From positions 38,108,958-38,172,957 of the forward strand of contig NC_084596.1 in NCBI RefSeq assembly GCF_033807715.1: 64,000 bases of DNA, in the 5' to 3' direction. This document shows positions 10,566 to 22,820 of this stretch, piece by piece; the first letter of the stretch is position 1, and each line of letters begins with the position of its first letter. The DNA comes from Cololabis saira (lineage: Eukaryota > Chordata > Actinopteri > Beloniformes > Belonidae). Both the position numbers and the translations under genes were made by a program. The notes beneath the pieces are model-generated. The model made no database searches. It was not told where the DNA came from and was given only the letters and a program-made list of their open reading frames with translations.

Positions 10566-12198
10566 TGTGTCACGGTTTGGTTTCAGTTCCTGTTTTATTC
10601 TGAAACCTGTGTCTGTGTTTCGGTTCTGTTTTGACTTCCCTGGTTCCCATCTGCCCTGATTGTCTGCACCTGTGTCTCGTCAACCCCTCTGTGTATATCT
10701 GGTCTTGTCTTTTGCTCCCTGCTGGTCCGTACTGTTTCCTCCCGCCATGTGCCCTGTCAGGTTTTTGTCTAAGCACTTGTGTTTTTGTTAACCCTGTTAT
10801 GCAGCGTTTTTGGTTCGTTTTTACTTAATAAATCACCTGTTTTCTGGAACTCCTGCCTCCTGGGGCCTGTACTACGAAGCGGGATTTGGGGTTAGCGAGG
10901 TAACTTCAGGTTTAACCCTGGGTTTTCAGGACTACGACGGTGGTTCACTTATTACCGGGGTACATCGCCATGGTAACTTATGCTGAACAGCTAACCTGCT
11001 CCGGAGCAGGTTATGTTCGAGATACAGATCGCCGGGTATAAAAGCACCGCCCACTGACCAATCAGCTCTCTTGGAAAATGGCATGCCCTTTCGAAGAGAA
11101 TCCAGTGGAGCTCGGTACGCGGATCGTGAGAGGATCCCTCCGAAGAGAACGCGTATTCAGGGACTACCAAAACCCCTTTGCTTTCCCTGATGAGTAGCCT
11201 ACCTGTATGAACGATCCAAAAAAAAAGGAAAAAAAGAAAAAAGAGGTGGAGGAGAAAATAAAAAATCAATCAATCAATGAATAAATAAAACAAATCATCA
11301 CCCCAAATCCGATGTACAGTCAATCCAAAACTAATACCAATTAAATAAATAAATCAAGAAGAAATCAAAAAGAAGATGCATTTGTAAGGGGATAGCAAAA
11401 AAGGGATTTTCAATTTCGTCCCTCGAACATTCTGAGAAGTCACTTTAAAATACTAAATACCCCCCTCCTGAAAAAATAAAAAATTAAATAAAATAAATTA
11501 AAAAAAACAATTCGTTGGTACAGCATCAGCACAAGTTATCGGTCAACAACAATAGTTATAGAACCAATATATACAGGACTGTCTCAGAAAATTTGAATAT
11601 GATTTTCTGTAATGCAAACACAAAAACAAAAAAATGTCATACATTCTGGATTCATTACAAATCAACTGAAATATTGCAAGCCTTTTATTATTTTAATATT
11701 GCTGATCATGGTTTACAGTTTAAGATTAAGATTCCCAGAATATTCAAATATATGTTTATATCCCTATGAATTTACGCATTTATACAGTCAGCGATCTTTT
11801 GCCAGCTGTCTTTCCTGCATTTTGCAGCTGCAACTGTGTTGCTTTTTGCCTGTATTATATGCCTATACTCATCATATTTCCGTAAAATTATTGTTTGCTC
11901 TTCGCTACTGAAATAAGCGGTTCTGACAGCGGACTTCTCCATGCTTGCGATTGGTCATGCGCTGAAAACACAGCCCCTTTTATGTGCATGCGCTCATATC
12001 CAGGTTGGAGAAACCTGGGTTGATATACCGAGTTGATAACCACCGTCGTGTGACCGCTTAGCGTGATTGCAATTGTCCGGGTTAGTGAATCTGGATAAGG
12101 AAAAGATATCCTGGGTATGTTGAACTTGCTTCGTAGTACAGGCCCCTGGTCTCCTGCATCTGGGTCATATCCACCACACTCTGACAGTTTGCTGCACA
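10566..12198. repeat. Dispersed repeat split by a Harbinger-like element
   Basis: The halves at 10566-10862 and 12146-12198 read as one repeat once the Harbinger element is removed: 'gtcacggtttggtttc' ... 'aactcctgcctcc' then 'tggtctcctgcatctgggtc' and 'ctgacagtttgctgcac'. The T/G-rich body with an 'aataaatcacctg' near its end resembles tails of fish retrotransposons. The exact family and boundaries are not certain. Confidence 0.5.
10863..12145. mobile_element. PIF/Harbinger-like element A (GGGCCTGTACTACGAAGC ends)
   Basis: A 1283-bp element with 18-bp perfect terminal inverted repeats, GGGCCTGTACTACGAAGC, flanked by a 3-bp duplication CTG (10860-10862 and 12146-12148). Subterminal sequences are highly similar to element B (26102-27651) in opposite orientation, including the 'cctgctccggagcagg' palindrome. 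The middle (about 11200-11900) is AT-rich and has no recognisable transposase. GGGCC ends plus a 3-bp duplication fit PIF/Harbinger. It is probably non-autonomous. Confidence 0.82.
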
Positions 12199-12215
12199 TT
12201 ACTTGTACTTTTGCT

Positions 12216-13278
12216 TATGGTGCTTCTACAGATCATTGTTTTACTTCATGGAGTAGCAAAAAATAATCAATTTTGACCCTGGTTAAATTATTGTGACCTT
12301 TTGTTATTTGCCAACTGCATCAGTTAAAATTAATTTAATCTATCTTTAAACACCCAGAAAATAGTAAATTTAACTGATTTCTAAAGCAGAAATAAGTGAT
12401 GTATCATAGCATTTTAAAGTTCTTAATACAAATGCTGTTTTGAATGTTAAGAAAAAAGAATTAATAAAAAAACTGGAATAAAAACTACGATTGCAATTTA
12501 CCGAACAAGGACAATAATAAGTAAGCACATGAAAAGCATGAACATTGGCATTTCTCACCTTGCTTTATTGCGTACGAATATACGGTACTTAACCTTTTCA
12601 GAGTGCAAAACTGAGGAAATAAAAATCACTTTTTTTTTTACTTGACATTAAATGTGGTATCTCCTGCAAAGAGGAGGCTGCAGGGAGAAAAGAGGATGTG
12701 GTGAAGGGGAAAGAATTTTCACATATAAATGCCAGCAGCTCACGTTATCAGAATATATTGATTGAAGGGCACATTATTTACTAAAGGAATGTGAAGACAA
12801 TTTGATATGAAACCATTCAGAAAATGATTTTAAAAAAGCTAAATGGGAATACAAGGACAAAATGGAAACAATGGAAAAGAAATCAGAATAAAAAAGGACA
12901 AATGAATTTGATGCACTAAAAAATAAAATCAGGGTAAAAAATAGATACAAAAATTGTTTATGTCTATATTTACGTGTACATATTTATTTTTGCGTAATGA
13001 TTTGTTATCTTATTTTTTTACAGATTTCTAGTTTTAGTAAGATTCCTAGTATTCCTTAGCCCCTAGGCCCTACAGTAAATCAAATAAGTATTTAAGGCAA
13101 TATAAGATTTATGAAAAGAGTTGCCAAAATATCATCCCAAAAATGAAAGATTCTGGTTCTGGCTTGTAGCTGGAAACATTTTACAACTTCTAAAACATGA
13201 GGATGACTTAATTGATGATTCAACTCAGTCTCATGAGCTGTCTCTGGTCATGAACTGTGACAAATGCAGGGAAATCTA
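12216..13278. other. No gene recognised
   Basis: AT-rich sequence with no recognised coding or repeat structure. Confidence 0.5.
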
Positions 13279-13691
13279 AGGCTATATCCACACAAAGAAA
13301 AAACGCTTATAATTTGTCAGTAAATACGTGAGTCCACATGAATGTACTCAATAGGCCTGAAAACGCTGTAAAATACATCTCAGGCCTGATAGTGGTGGTG
13401 TGATGCTATGACGGAAACAAGCAGGAAAAGGGGGCAAAAACATTGGGCGTGCGCACTCGCGTATGTACGAGTGATGTGTACAATGTAAGCATCTAAGAAA
13501 GGTCGCGGAGAAGAAGTAACAACGGAGCCATGTAAATATTGGCTTTAATGCTTCCCACTCTGGAACCTGGTTTAAAAAAAATCCTCGTTCATTGACCCCC
13601 AAAACGCCGCCTTCATATGGATGATACGCTGGTTTTAAAAAATACTTTTGCATTTAACCCTGAACCTGTCTTCGTATGGATGGGGCTTTAA
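13279..13691. mobile_element. Candidate hAT-like MITE
   Basis: The left end reads TAAGGCTATATCCACACAAAG and the right end CTTCGTATGGATGGGGCTTT. The reverse complement of the right end is a diverged match to the left. The pattern resembles fish elements beginning with 'ggccccatccacacgaag'. No clean target duplication was found. Confidence 0.45.
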
Positions 13692-14245
13692 TGTTTTGAA
13701 ACTGATTATAGAAGTTTTATATGAAAGTAAGTGTAAGTAAGTCAACCCAGCTATAATTGAAAACTTTTCCTGGGATTTGTACAAAAATCAAACTGCATCT
13801 GTATGATTACTGATTATAATTTAGTAGTTAGAAAGTACAGAGTCTGCATATTTGCAACTATAGGGGAATGTCTGAATACGTGAAAAAAAAAAATGAAAAA
13901 AGAAAACTTGCAGAAGCAGACTGAGACCAGGTGGAGCAGAGTCTGCTTCTTTGACCCAAATCAGAGTTCCCCTCTGGGAGCAAACCAGTCTTTTCAAGCA
14001 AACAAACTGCAGTCCATTTAAAGCGAACCAAACAGGGCTGAAACAGGGAATTAATAGTCAAAGAGTGTGGACTATAATGCGAGGCATTGTGGTTAAGCAT
14101 TAAACAGACGAACATGCAGCACAATTTCTGGGTAGCAAGGTCAGACAAAAATATATCACAACCGCTGATAAACCCCTCACAAGAGCAATGGAATTGCAAA
14201 AGCCAAAAGCCAAAAGAACTAACTAGATCATTCTCATTTATTTTA

Positions 14246-14285
<40 letters not shown>

Positions 14286-14309
14286 CACACACACACACAC
14301 ACACACACA
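14246..14309. repeat. Microsatellite (TA)n then (CA)n
   Basis: An uninterrupted TA run passes into a CA run. It accounts for the low-complexity ends of the overlapping ORFs on both strands. Confidence 0.95.
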
Positions 14310-14344
14310 AGTTCTCTAGTCTCACCACTATGCAGACACACTAA

Positions 14345-15235
14345 GGGCCTGATTTACTAAGATCCTAAATAAAGAGTACTAAATTGCGTGTGCACTGAAA
14401 AAGTTTGCACGTGCTGTTGTTGTGTGTTTTGCGGGTGATCAACTAAGAATGCTTGCGCAATTGATTACAGGTGCAAACCGCAGTATTTAAATGAGGTGTT
14501 GCGTGTCTTACGGTTTGCGCCATGGAGAGTCTGGATGGAAAGCAGGATAGTTGCGAGCGCAAAATGAAATTTGACGAGTGGAAGAGGCAAATAAACACAT
14601 TCATGAACTACAGCAAAGAAATTTAAACATTACCAAAAGAAACGCAATATGGGAGAAAATCTGAGATAGAATAAATGCAGTTGGTAAGACAAAAAGAACG
14701 GCAGATGAGGTTAAAAGAAGGTGGCAAGATATAAGGCGAAGAACTAAAGAAAAAGTGGCCTTTAATAAAACTTGTGCAACCATTTTTAAAATAGCATGCA
14801 GCAGAATAAAGACTCTCTCTCTGCGTATTCTTTGATTTTGGCGATGTCGCCTCCTTGCCAAAATAACTATATATAATAAAGTAATAAAATAATAAAGTAA
14901 TGCTGGGCAGATTAGCACCTTCCTTTCGAACGTATTAAATACAGACGCAATCACAATCCCCGCAATTACTTTCAGGCTTGGTAAATCTCATTGCGTGTGG
15001 TAAATGAACCTATTTGCATTTTCCCCTCCCAGTATTTAGGATTTCTGGCGGGTACGCCCCATATTGATTATTCATCAGGGCAAAAGTACTAAATGAACAG
15101 CGTGTGCTATTTTGCTCATTTGAGAGGCGCAGTCCTCTTTGCACGCTGTTAGTAGATCAGCTTGCACATTGGTTTGTGGGTGATGTCAAGTTTGCACACG
15201 TTTTTACGCACGCAAACCTTTAGTAAATCAGGCCC
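14345..15235 (+). mobile_element. PIF/Harbinger-like element with Myb-like gene remnant
   Basis: An 891-bp element with inverted ends GGGCCTGATTTACTAAGAT and ...TTTAGTAAATCAGGCCC, flanked by the 3-bp duplication TAA (14342-14344 and 15236-15238). A TWA target is the classic PIF/Harbinger signature. The interior carries a broken Myb/SANT-like gene, the accessory DNA-binding protein that Harbinger elements encode beside their transposase. No DDE transposase remains. Confidence 0.85.
14522..14790 (+). pseudogene. Harbinger Myb/SANT-like protein remnant
   Basis: A start codon at 14522 opens a short frame (beginning 'MESLDGKQDSCERK') that ends at a stop near 14623. In the next frame the sequence resumes with 'AIWEKI', a stop, then 'DRINAVGKTKRTADEVKRRW' and 'QDIRRRTKEKVAFN'. 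The tryptophan spacing and the R-T-x-x-E-V-K-R-R-W-Q-D pattern are those of the Myb/SANT-like domain found in Harbinger-encoded proteins and host MSANTD genes. In autonomous elements this protein binds the transposon ends and brings the transposase to DNA. Here at least one frameshift and one stop destroy it, and the protein is cut short by the AT-rich 3' half of the element. It is recognised by motif only. Confidence 0.65.
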
Positions 15236-15238
15236 TAA

Positions 15239-17865
15239 GACTGTTAAAACCTGTGAAAAGTTGCTTGAAATTCACAAAGAGAGAGTACACAATCAATTAC
15301 ATTTTTTTTCCAATCTGAAACACTATAGTTATTTATTTCCTCATGGGTCAGCTAACAAGCCCTTTTGCGGCCTTGGATAAAAGTATTAGGCTTTCAATTG
15401 CAACATGTTGTAATATAAAGCATGCATCCCTATGATCTAGCACATTTCTTATGCATGTATGTAATAACGTTCTTTATTTCTACCTGTCATGTTAGGATCA
15501 CAGAAAAACCTAATTAAATTCTTGTTTGTTTTTTTTAAGAAAAAAAAAGAATGGCTCTGGTTCAATAGTTGCACCGTTTAGCAATGAATACGAAGCTCAC
15601 CTACGCTTAGGAAAATCACTTCCTTCAGCAAAAAAATGTAATTAATAAATTAATTGTGTGCTTACTAAGCTTATCAAAGTGTCTCTGACACCTTACATGA
15701 ACAGTAATTAGATGTCTTGATAGCATATTTGTTATGGCAGGAGTTTGTGAAGGTGGTTTTAATTGCTCCAGGTCACAGAGTCCTATCCCATTGTTTCACA
15801 CCGGAGTCTCATCTCATGCAGAAATTTCTACTCAATAATAAAAATCCCAGTTATTAAACTGAGCTGTTGAGCTCTTCTCACCAATAATTGATGATTGTGA
15901 TGATTTACAAACCTATTCTTCTTGCAGCATTGTGTGAAGTCTGTTTTTTCAAAATGAAGCTGTGTGCTCTCATTAGTTGGAGATGGTGGTGGAGATGTGA
16001 AGCATAAAAGGAGGTTTAAAGTGCTTGTTTTTGTTAGTGTTAGTCAAATCTTATTTTTCACTGGGAAAATTGAATACAGGAATGTATTTTATTTCAATAT
16101 TCTACCCTGTGTTTTTTTCAGGTGGAAATGTGCCCTCAGGCTTAAGGAGTTTAGGCATGTGTGACAAATATGGCAGGTTTGGATCACAGCCACAGAGCTA
16201 ATGTTTTATATAAGAAAGCCTTGAATTAACCATTTGGTTGTTTACAGTAAGGAGACACAACTGGTAAAGGCTTAAAAGGAAATATGAAAACAGAAATTGT
16301 GTGTGTGTGATGTTTTGTTGAGGTTTTTTTTTCATTTGACAACACATCCTTCAGCCAGGGAGCTTTTCTGTGTCTAAGTTGCAGCCCATACTCTACAATA
16401 AGATATCTGTATCCAAAGCAGAAATGAGGAGTCAGAAAAGCTGGCACCTCAGAAAGTTAAGTGACATTGTTGCCATCTAATTGAAGGAACTTCGGTACAG
16501 GAAATCATATTTGATAGAAACTGATGCCTCCACAGGAGGTAACAGCAAATTTCAAAGGTAAGCTCATACATGTTATGTTATGTTTTATAAGACTGTATCC
16601 CAAAATAACCTAGAAACAGCAGAAGAGTGAGAACAAATAAGTATATTTGTATTTGTCAAGTCATGGCACAAAAATGATGCCTATGTATTTGGCTGCTGAG
16701 ATATGTACTGATGTATACGTGCTTAATGACTAGCTTCAGTCCTTCCAGTATCGTAATACCTGATTCTGCCAAATGTGGCAGTCGGGCAACTTAGCATCCA
16801 CAGCGTGATAATTCCAAGAAGTTGCATGGTTTGTGAGCATACTGGAATTTGTTCCAAGTCATGTTGGTACTGCCCCCAATTTACCATTTAAGGATCGGTA
16901 AACACAAACAACAAGAATGGCTGCCTCGCTTGGAAGCAAAAAAAGAGCAGATAAAAACAGGACAAAAACCAGAGCAGTGTTTTCTCCCAATAGAGCCGCT
17001 CATGGGCTAAAATGCAGTATAAAGTTCTTTTAGACTGGTAAGTGAACCGCTGCTGAGTTTTGTTTTGCTGAATATTTTTGATGGTAGAGTAAGTGAAGTT
17101 ATTATGGCATTAATTCCACGCCGAAGGTAATGATCTCAACTATGGCCCACCTGCCAACAGTAAATTGATGCAGCGCTGTTTTGACTCATTTCAGAATTGC
17201 AACCTTAAAAAGTGATGCTTATACATGCAACACACCAGTCAATTAAGATAAATGTTATATTTCTAAGTGATTCTCATGTTTAAAAAAACATGTTTTAAAA
17301 GTATCTACCTACTGTGAAAATAACAGTCCATATAACACAATGTTATGAAGTCTGAGACAAGGCAATATTTTTGTTAAAATTTATGTGAAGCTCCACATGT
17401 GGTCGAAAGCAAGATTTCATTCATACCTATGACAAGCTCAGAACTACTAACATTATAAGGAATGCCAATACATGTTTGAACAATTTACTCACAAATGCAT
17501 TCTAACCACGTTTCATGAATGAGGCCCAATGAATACATGTCAAACAAAAGATGTAATATGGCTACATTTGCATTAGCACATCAACATTTCTCCTCAGCAT
17601 GCCACAATATTTGCACATTTATACTACTATGCCGGCAGCTGGTTCAGTAAAAGTTCATTACTACAACAGAAGCCCTTTGTCTGCCTTGTTATACTTTACA
17701 TTTTGAAAAACACCACACCACACATGAGCCAAGCTGTTGCTTTCTGAAGCATTCTTGGAGGTCTGTAAAAGATTAGCATATTTTAAAACACAAAAAAAAC
17801 TAAAACCCTCCCCACCTGTTCTTACAGATTGTCAAGTATGTCTGTCTCGCAATAATAGGGAAAAT
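15239..17865. other. No gene recognised
   Basis: No domain-bearing ORF. Short (T)n, (A)n and GT tracts occur. No element with paired ends was seen. Confidence 0.5.
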
Positions 17866-18160
17866 CAGGGGCCTCATGTACTAAGAGTGCGTGGATTTCA
17901 ACGTGAATCCGTGCGTGGAATTAACAAAACCGCAAAAATTCATATGTACAAAGCTGTGCGTACGCCCAAATCCACGCAGGTTTCTCTGTACATCCCAATC
18001 AGCGTGGATTTGAGCGCACATGCGGGAGCACAACACTCCGCCTTGTCTCCTCCCTCAAATATATGTTTGAATATGATATGAAGATAATTATCCATTAAAA
18101 ACCGCTCATCCTAACAAGAAAATGCTCTGAGCTGGAATAAATAATTCATTTTGGGGCATT

Positions 18161-18385
18161 TAGGGGTGTCGGACTCCAGTCCTCGAGGGCCGGTGTCCCT
18201 GCAGGTTTTAGATGTTTCCCTGCTTCATTGCACCATGATACAACTGACTGTGTCATTAACAGAAGTGTCCAGACTTTGATGACAAGTTGGTGACGATGAT
18301 TAATTAGAATCAGGTGTGTTAAAGCAGTGAAACATCTAAAACATGCAGGACACCGGCCCTTCTGGGATTCAGTTTGAGACCTACA
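18161..18385. mobile_element. Short palindromic hAT-like MITE
   Basis: The left half carries 'ctcgagggccggtgtccctg', 'gcaggttttagatgtttccc'; the right half carries 'gaaacatctaaaacatgcag', 'gacaccggccct'. The same arrangement occurs at 23987-24207, where the 8-bp hAT duplication is clear. Here the ends have diverged and no duplication is visible. Confidence 0.72.
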
Positions 18386-18401
18386 ATTATGCTGTTCTTT
18401 G

Positions 18402-18429
18402 CTTTGCGTTGCGTTGCGTTGCGTTCCGT
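18402..18429. repeat. Short GCGTT tandem repeat
   Basis: About four to five units of gcgtt/gcgtt-like pentamers (tttgcgttgcgttgcgttgc...). Confidence 0.7.
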
Positions 18430-18643
18430 GAAGAGTTGTGGTTTTATTATGATCGTACGGGTTTGTGAATGTTTATGGGCAGCGTTAGTGCATCATTACA
18501 CTCTGCTTTTCTTGTTTGTAATTTAAGAACCGACACCAGAATTTTTGGTGGATGAAAAACGGCTCCTCGTTCTGCTTTATTGTCATGCATATTATATAGG
18601 CTACTAATGGATTAAGACCAATGTACACGTTTATTGAGTCTTA

Positions 18644-19122
18644 AGGTGCGGGTATACTTCTGCGTCACACACACGCAGAGCACACGGCGCACCCGTGGTG
18701 CCGTCACGAATCGTTCAGACTTCTCCGTCTCTCCGTTTGGTCGCGGTGCAGTACCCCCCGCGGCCACTAGTTAGCGATCTTTTTCTGAATGGTTTATCCG
18801 ACTTTTTCCGGTCACAGTAAATCAAAGAAATAAGGACAACTATTGTGCAAAAAACAAAAACAAAAAAAATCACATATAAACGAAGAAAAAAGCCCTGGAA
18901 GTTCACTACTGATTCAAACCGGAAACCGGAAATGCTTCGCTTTCAAACGAACCAATCACAGCCCTCTCGGTCTGCGTGTGGTCTGCGTCTCCTCGACGCG
19001 TAGTTACAATTTTCGGGAGGTGCAGGTCACTGACGGCGCATGTGACGGCGTGTCCTCTGCGTGTCCAAAAACCACACGCCGTAGACACGGCGTCGTTTTG
19101 ACGCAGAAGTATAATTCAGCCT
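18644..19122. mobile_element. MITE with 'tatacttctgcgtca' ends and TTA duplication
   Basis: A 479-bp element with ends AGGTGCGGGTATACTTCTGC and, on the other strand, AGGCTGAATTATACTTCTGC, flanked by TTA on both sides (18641-18643 and 19123-19125). The interior repeats 'gcagagcacacggcg' and 'cacacgccgtagacacggcg' in inverted order. Its end sequence resembles the 'aggctgatttatggttccgc' palindromic family elsewhere in the window. A TTA duplication fits a Harbinger-type TWA target. Confidence 0.72.
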
Positions 19123-19338
19123 TTACACATTATGGATGTCCGCGATCACCACTCTCATAAGTATAACAATGTGAACAAAATACATTTATATTTAAAACAT
19201 GAAGCATTACGATCTGATTCCTCTGCTGCGGAAATAAAGGCAATTTGTGCCGACGGGATTATCGAGGTGCAAACGTGAGAAATAAAGAGCAAAGTTGCTG
19301 TAACTCGGTGTGTTGCATCCGCAGGAGGAGAGACAGTC

Positions 19339-19593
19339 GTGCCAAAAAGTGATTGCCTGCCAGAATCTGATTTCTCCCCTGAAAATGGCTCCTTTTACCT
19401 GCCAAATATTGATTGAAGGCCAAATACAGTTAATGAAAGGTTGTTTCTGCCTAAATATGAGTTGATCTCATTCTTGAGCTTCATAATCTGAAATCTGACG
19501 TTTTAGCGCTCTCGCTCAACGGGCTGCTGTGCGCGCTCCCGCGGCCACAAATCAGAAGAAATCAGATTCTGGCAGGCAATCACTTTTTGGCAC
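19339..19593. mobile_element. MITE with 35-bp perfect inverted repeats
   Basis: The arms 19339-19373 and 19559-19593 are perfect inverted repeats of 35 bp (they start GTGCCAAAAAGTGATTGCC). The spacer is about 185 bp and contains further partial repeats of the 'ctgccaaatattgatt' kind. No obvious target duplication was found. Arms this perfect inside an older element suggest recent insertion. Confidence 0.75.
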
Positions 19594-20285
19594 AACACCG
19601 GTTTTTGCTTCAAAATTAATTTTAATGTATTTCTGTCCAGACACAGTTATGGGATGTTTTAGGATCTGGCTTTTATCTCCAGTAGTCCTCCCATACGGTC
19701 GTCATGGTGACAGACAGATGTCGGACCTGCAGCTCCAGCTGAAGCATCATGTTGGTCTGAACCGGAGCAGCTGGTCCAGTTCAGGCAGAGATCCAGAAGG
19801 ATCCTCTTGGTACCTAAACCAGCTGATGGTTCAGTCTTAGTCCTGACCAGCAGATCAGTTTGGTGCCTGAGGACTCGCTCCTGATCCTGCCATGTTCCTC
19901 TAACGGAGCCAAAGCTCCATCAGGATTTGCGGGTTCCATCGTTGAGCTCCTTTAGTTGTTTGTTCAGATCATGTGGTTGATTGTGAGATTGTTGTAGCTC
20001 CACTCTTGTGTAAATTATCTGGTGATGTCGGGACTGTCATGTCCTTCACGTGGTCGTGAATTTATTGTTGACGTTAAGTTTCCTCATATTCTGCACTTCA
20101 CTGCATCACCAGTGAGTGTCGCCAACGGACAAAACCCCAGAAAAGTGCGTACAAAAGCCTTGATGCGTGAGTGAAGGACCGCAGCTTTCTACGTTCACGT
20201 CATTCTTTGTACATCCGACCGTGAGCGTTGAAAGTGGCGTACGCACGTTTTTTGTGCGCCGCACTCTTAGTACATAAGGCCCCAG

Positions 20286-21089
20286 ATCTGTACACTTAGA
20301 CATCAGATGCAATTTCGTGCATTTTTTTTTTGTCATTGTCTGCATATATTAATGGTTAATACCAAGTTTGGTAAAACTTAAAGCATATATATGCATTTTA
20401 ATCTTCTTCTTTTTTTTCTTAAACATATGTAAGAGGGATGGGAGAGGGAGAGAAACACACAATGGTGTGAGAGAAATACACAACGGGCACACCGGCCTTT
20501 TGCAATTGCGTGCATTTGATTCGTATCTAAATAATTCCATCACACAAACTGGATCTGAAAATATTCAAATCCATGTTTTTTTTGTTACATTTTAATACAT
20601 ACACTGGTCATATTCAGTTTTCTCCACACAGTAGGAAAAATATCAGGTGAGTCCCTTGAACCCTGCAGTGAAATGTGGCGTAAGCAATGGTTCAGTATTT
20701 TTTCTAAATTTTGGTTTTAAAAAACCTTAGTTATTGTGCAGAACCTGGCATTGCTACCTCACAGGTTAACAAATCAAAAGCGTCACCGCACAGAGTGAGA
20801 ATGGCTACAGAAAATGACTCAAGCAAGAACATAGTTTGTTCAAAGTAAAAAGATGCTCTCAGCACATGACCAAGCTAGGGTTACCATATTTAATTAGTAG
20901 ATGAAGAAAATGTCACTGACATCAGTTCATGCATTATCTAACTTCATCACTCTCTTATCTTCTTCCATTTCAACAGCCAACAAGGTGTACCATCTGCCCG
21001 ACTAAAGCAACCGGAGCAAAGAAGCAACAGAAATTAGCTTGCTCATTTTCAAAGATGGAAATAAGAGTCGCCAAGGTGAGTGTTATTTA
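20286..21089. other. No gene recognised
   Basis: No recognised coding or repeat structure beyond short poly(T) runs. Confidence 0.5.
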
Positions 21090-22204
21090 CAAATTTGTAG
21101 GGGTGTAACGGTACACACAGTTCGCAGTTTGGTATGTACCTCGATATGAGGGTCACAATTCGGTAAGGATTCAGTACAACGGGAAAAAAGCAACAAAAAG
21201 TGAGGCATGTGTAAGACTAGCCTTTTCCATTTATTTTAAAGAGACTGCAAAACTAAAAACCATCTCCTAGGGGTGGGCGGTACACCGGTGTCATAGTCAT
21301 CACCGGTGTGAAACTGCGCCACGACATGGATTTTGCAATACCGTCAATACCGTAATAAATCAATTATAAAATAATAAGCCTAAATAAGGCATTAAAAACG
21401 TCGGTGATATGCAAGGTTTGCTGCCGTGTTGTGACAGCAAGAGGTTGAAACACAAGCAACCTGTTTCATCACTTAAAAAACACGCACGCCCGTGAATATG
21501 AAGAGGCAACCCGGGCCAAAACGAGCGCAAGTGGGACCAGCAGCTGCTGCTGGGACCGCTGCTCCGCTGGTGCTGCTGAGCAACACCAGCGGAGCAGCGG
21601 TCTCAAGACTACAAAGCTTTCACTGCAGGCATCGTTTACTGCTGCTACACCTTACGACAAGAGTAGTAAGAAATGCAGGGCTTAAAGTATTCCGGCACCG
21701 TGCCGGATCTCCGGCGTACGGAGTTTTTTTTCTCGGCGTGCGAGTTTGACTGCTTTAAAAAAAAAAAAAAAAAAAGGTTTGAGAGAGAAAAAAAAGTTTG
21801 AGTCAACCGAGTTCGTCTACCAATGGAATGAGAGGAAAGCAGCTCTGGCTCAACCAAACTAACACTAGCCAATCAGAAGTGGAGCTGGGTGGGTCTTTGA
21901 CGGCAGCGGAGCGCAGAGCGCTGTTTCAACCTGCTGGAATACCAGTCACCCACTTCAAGATGGAGAAAAAATTAATGAATGTCGGTTTAAAAGAATCTTT
22001 TTGCCCAGAAGAAAAAAAGAGTGACAAAAAAATACCCATAACCATGTTCTTCTCTCGAAAAAACACACCTGTACCGCAGGCTTTAGAAGAAAAAGACGCT
22101 GCAGCGCGAGTCGGGATGCAGCGACTCAGAACAGCAGTGAAATACGTGCGAGGCGGTGCTGAACTCCGCAATTTGAAGCTTTGTATAATAATTATAAAAA
22201 TAAA

Positions 22205-22285
22205 AGGGTTGCTACTGTGTGAATATCACTTATCACGGGTTCTTTTTGGAACGTAACCCTCTCGAAAAACAAGGGATTACTGTAT
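22205..22285 (-). mobile_element. Tc1/pogo-like terminal fragment
   Basis: On the minus strand it reads CAGTAATCCCTTGTTTTTCG, then 'gggttacgttccaaaaagaa' and 'cccgtgataagtgatattca'. This is the pattern of the widespread 'ccctcgtttatcgcgg' class of Tigger/pogo-like ends. Only one end is present. Confidence 0.6.
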
Positions 22286-22427
22286 ATGAATACTCATGGC
22301 ATAAACCTGTCAAGTTTTGGATTTAAAATTAAGGGAAATTTTCCACCACCCGCTGTCCAACCAGCCCAACCGAGGTCCAGTATTAGATTTTAAGACAGGT
22401 TTACAAAATATAATATAATAAAAATAA

Positions 22428-22430
<3 letters not shown>

Positions 22431-22518
<88 letters not shown>

Positions 22519-22520
22519 GT
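22431..22520. repeat. Long (TA)n microsatellite
   Basis: An almost pure TA/AT tract of roughly 80 bp. Read length across it may be unreliable, and the ORFs rich in alternating Tyr and Ile here are artefacts. Confidence 0.95.
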
Positions 22521-22820
22521 AAGATCTTTAGGTTTTTTGCCAAATAAATATGTTGAGAATGCATAATACTCTCCCATGTCTCTTTTTGATAAGGATACTA
22601 TCATTTACTTATTATATTATAAAAATATTAACCTTATTCACATAAAGGGACAGGACAGGCTACTCCTCCCAAAACGTACCAAAAAATACCGTGATATTAT
22701 ACCGTCACCGTTCAAAAGATGAAAAATACCGTGATATTAAGGTCATATCGCCCACCCCTACCATCTCCTATTATAAAAAGTTAAAAAATAAATAGAATAT
22801 AACATAATTACAACATTAAT

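Larger units (their letters stand above)
17869..20282. mobile_element. PIF/Harbinger-like element C with nested MITEs
   Basis: A 2414-bp element with inverted ends GGGCCTCATGTACTAAGA and (right end, reverse complement) GGGCCTTATGTACTAAGA, flanked by the 3-bp duplication CAG (17866-17868 and 20283-20285). The match continues as 'gtgcg' with one mismatch overall. The interior holds three separate smaller elements (18161-18385, 18644-19122, 19339-19593). No transposase is recognised, so it is non-autonomous or gutted. Confidence 0.82.
21268..22760. mobile_element. Inner hAT element nested in the outer hAT
   Basis: A 1493-bp element with ends TAGGGGTGGGCGGTACACCG and ATATCGCCCACCCCTA, flanked by perfect 8-bp duplications CCATCTCC (21260-21267 and 22761-22768). 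It contains the left end of a third hAT-like element at about 21675 (CAGGGCTTAAAGTATTCCGG), poly(A), a pogo-like end fragment and a long TA tract. The ORF at 21798-22256 (with 'KESFCPEEKKSDKKIPITMF') lies in it. I do not recognise the ORF; it could be an N-terminal transposase piece. Confidence 0.88.
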
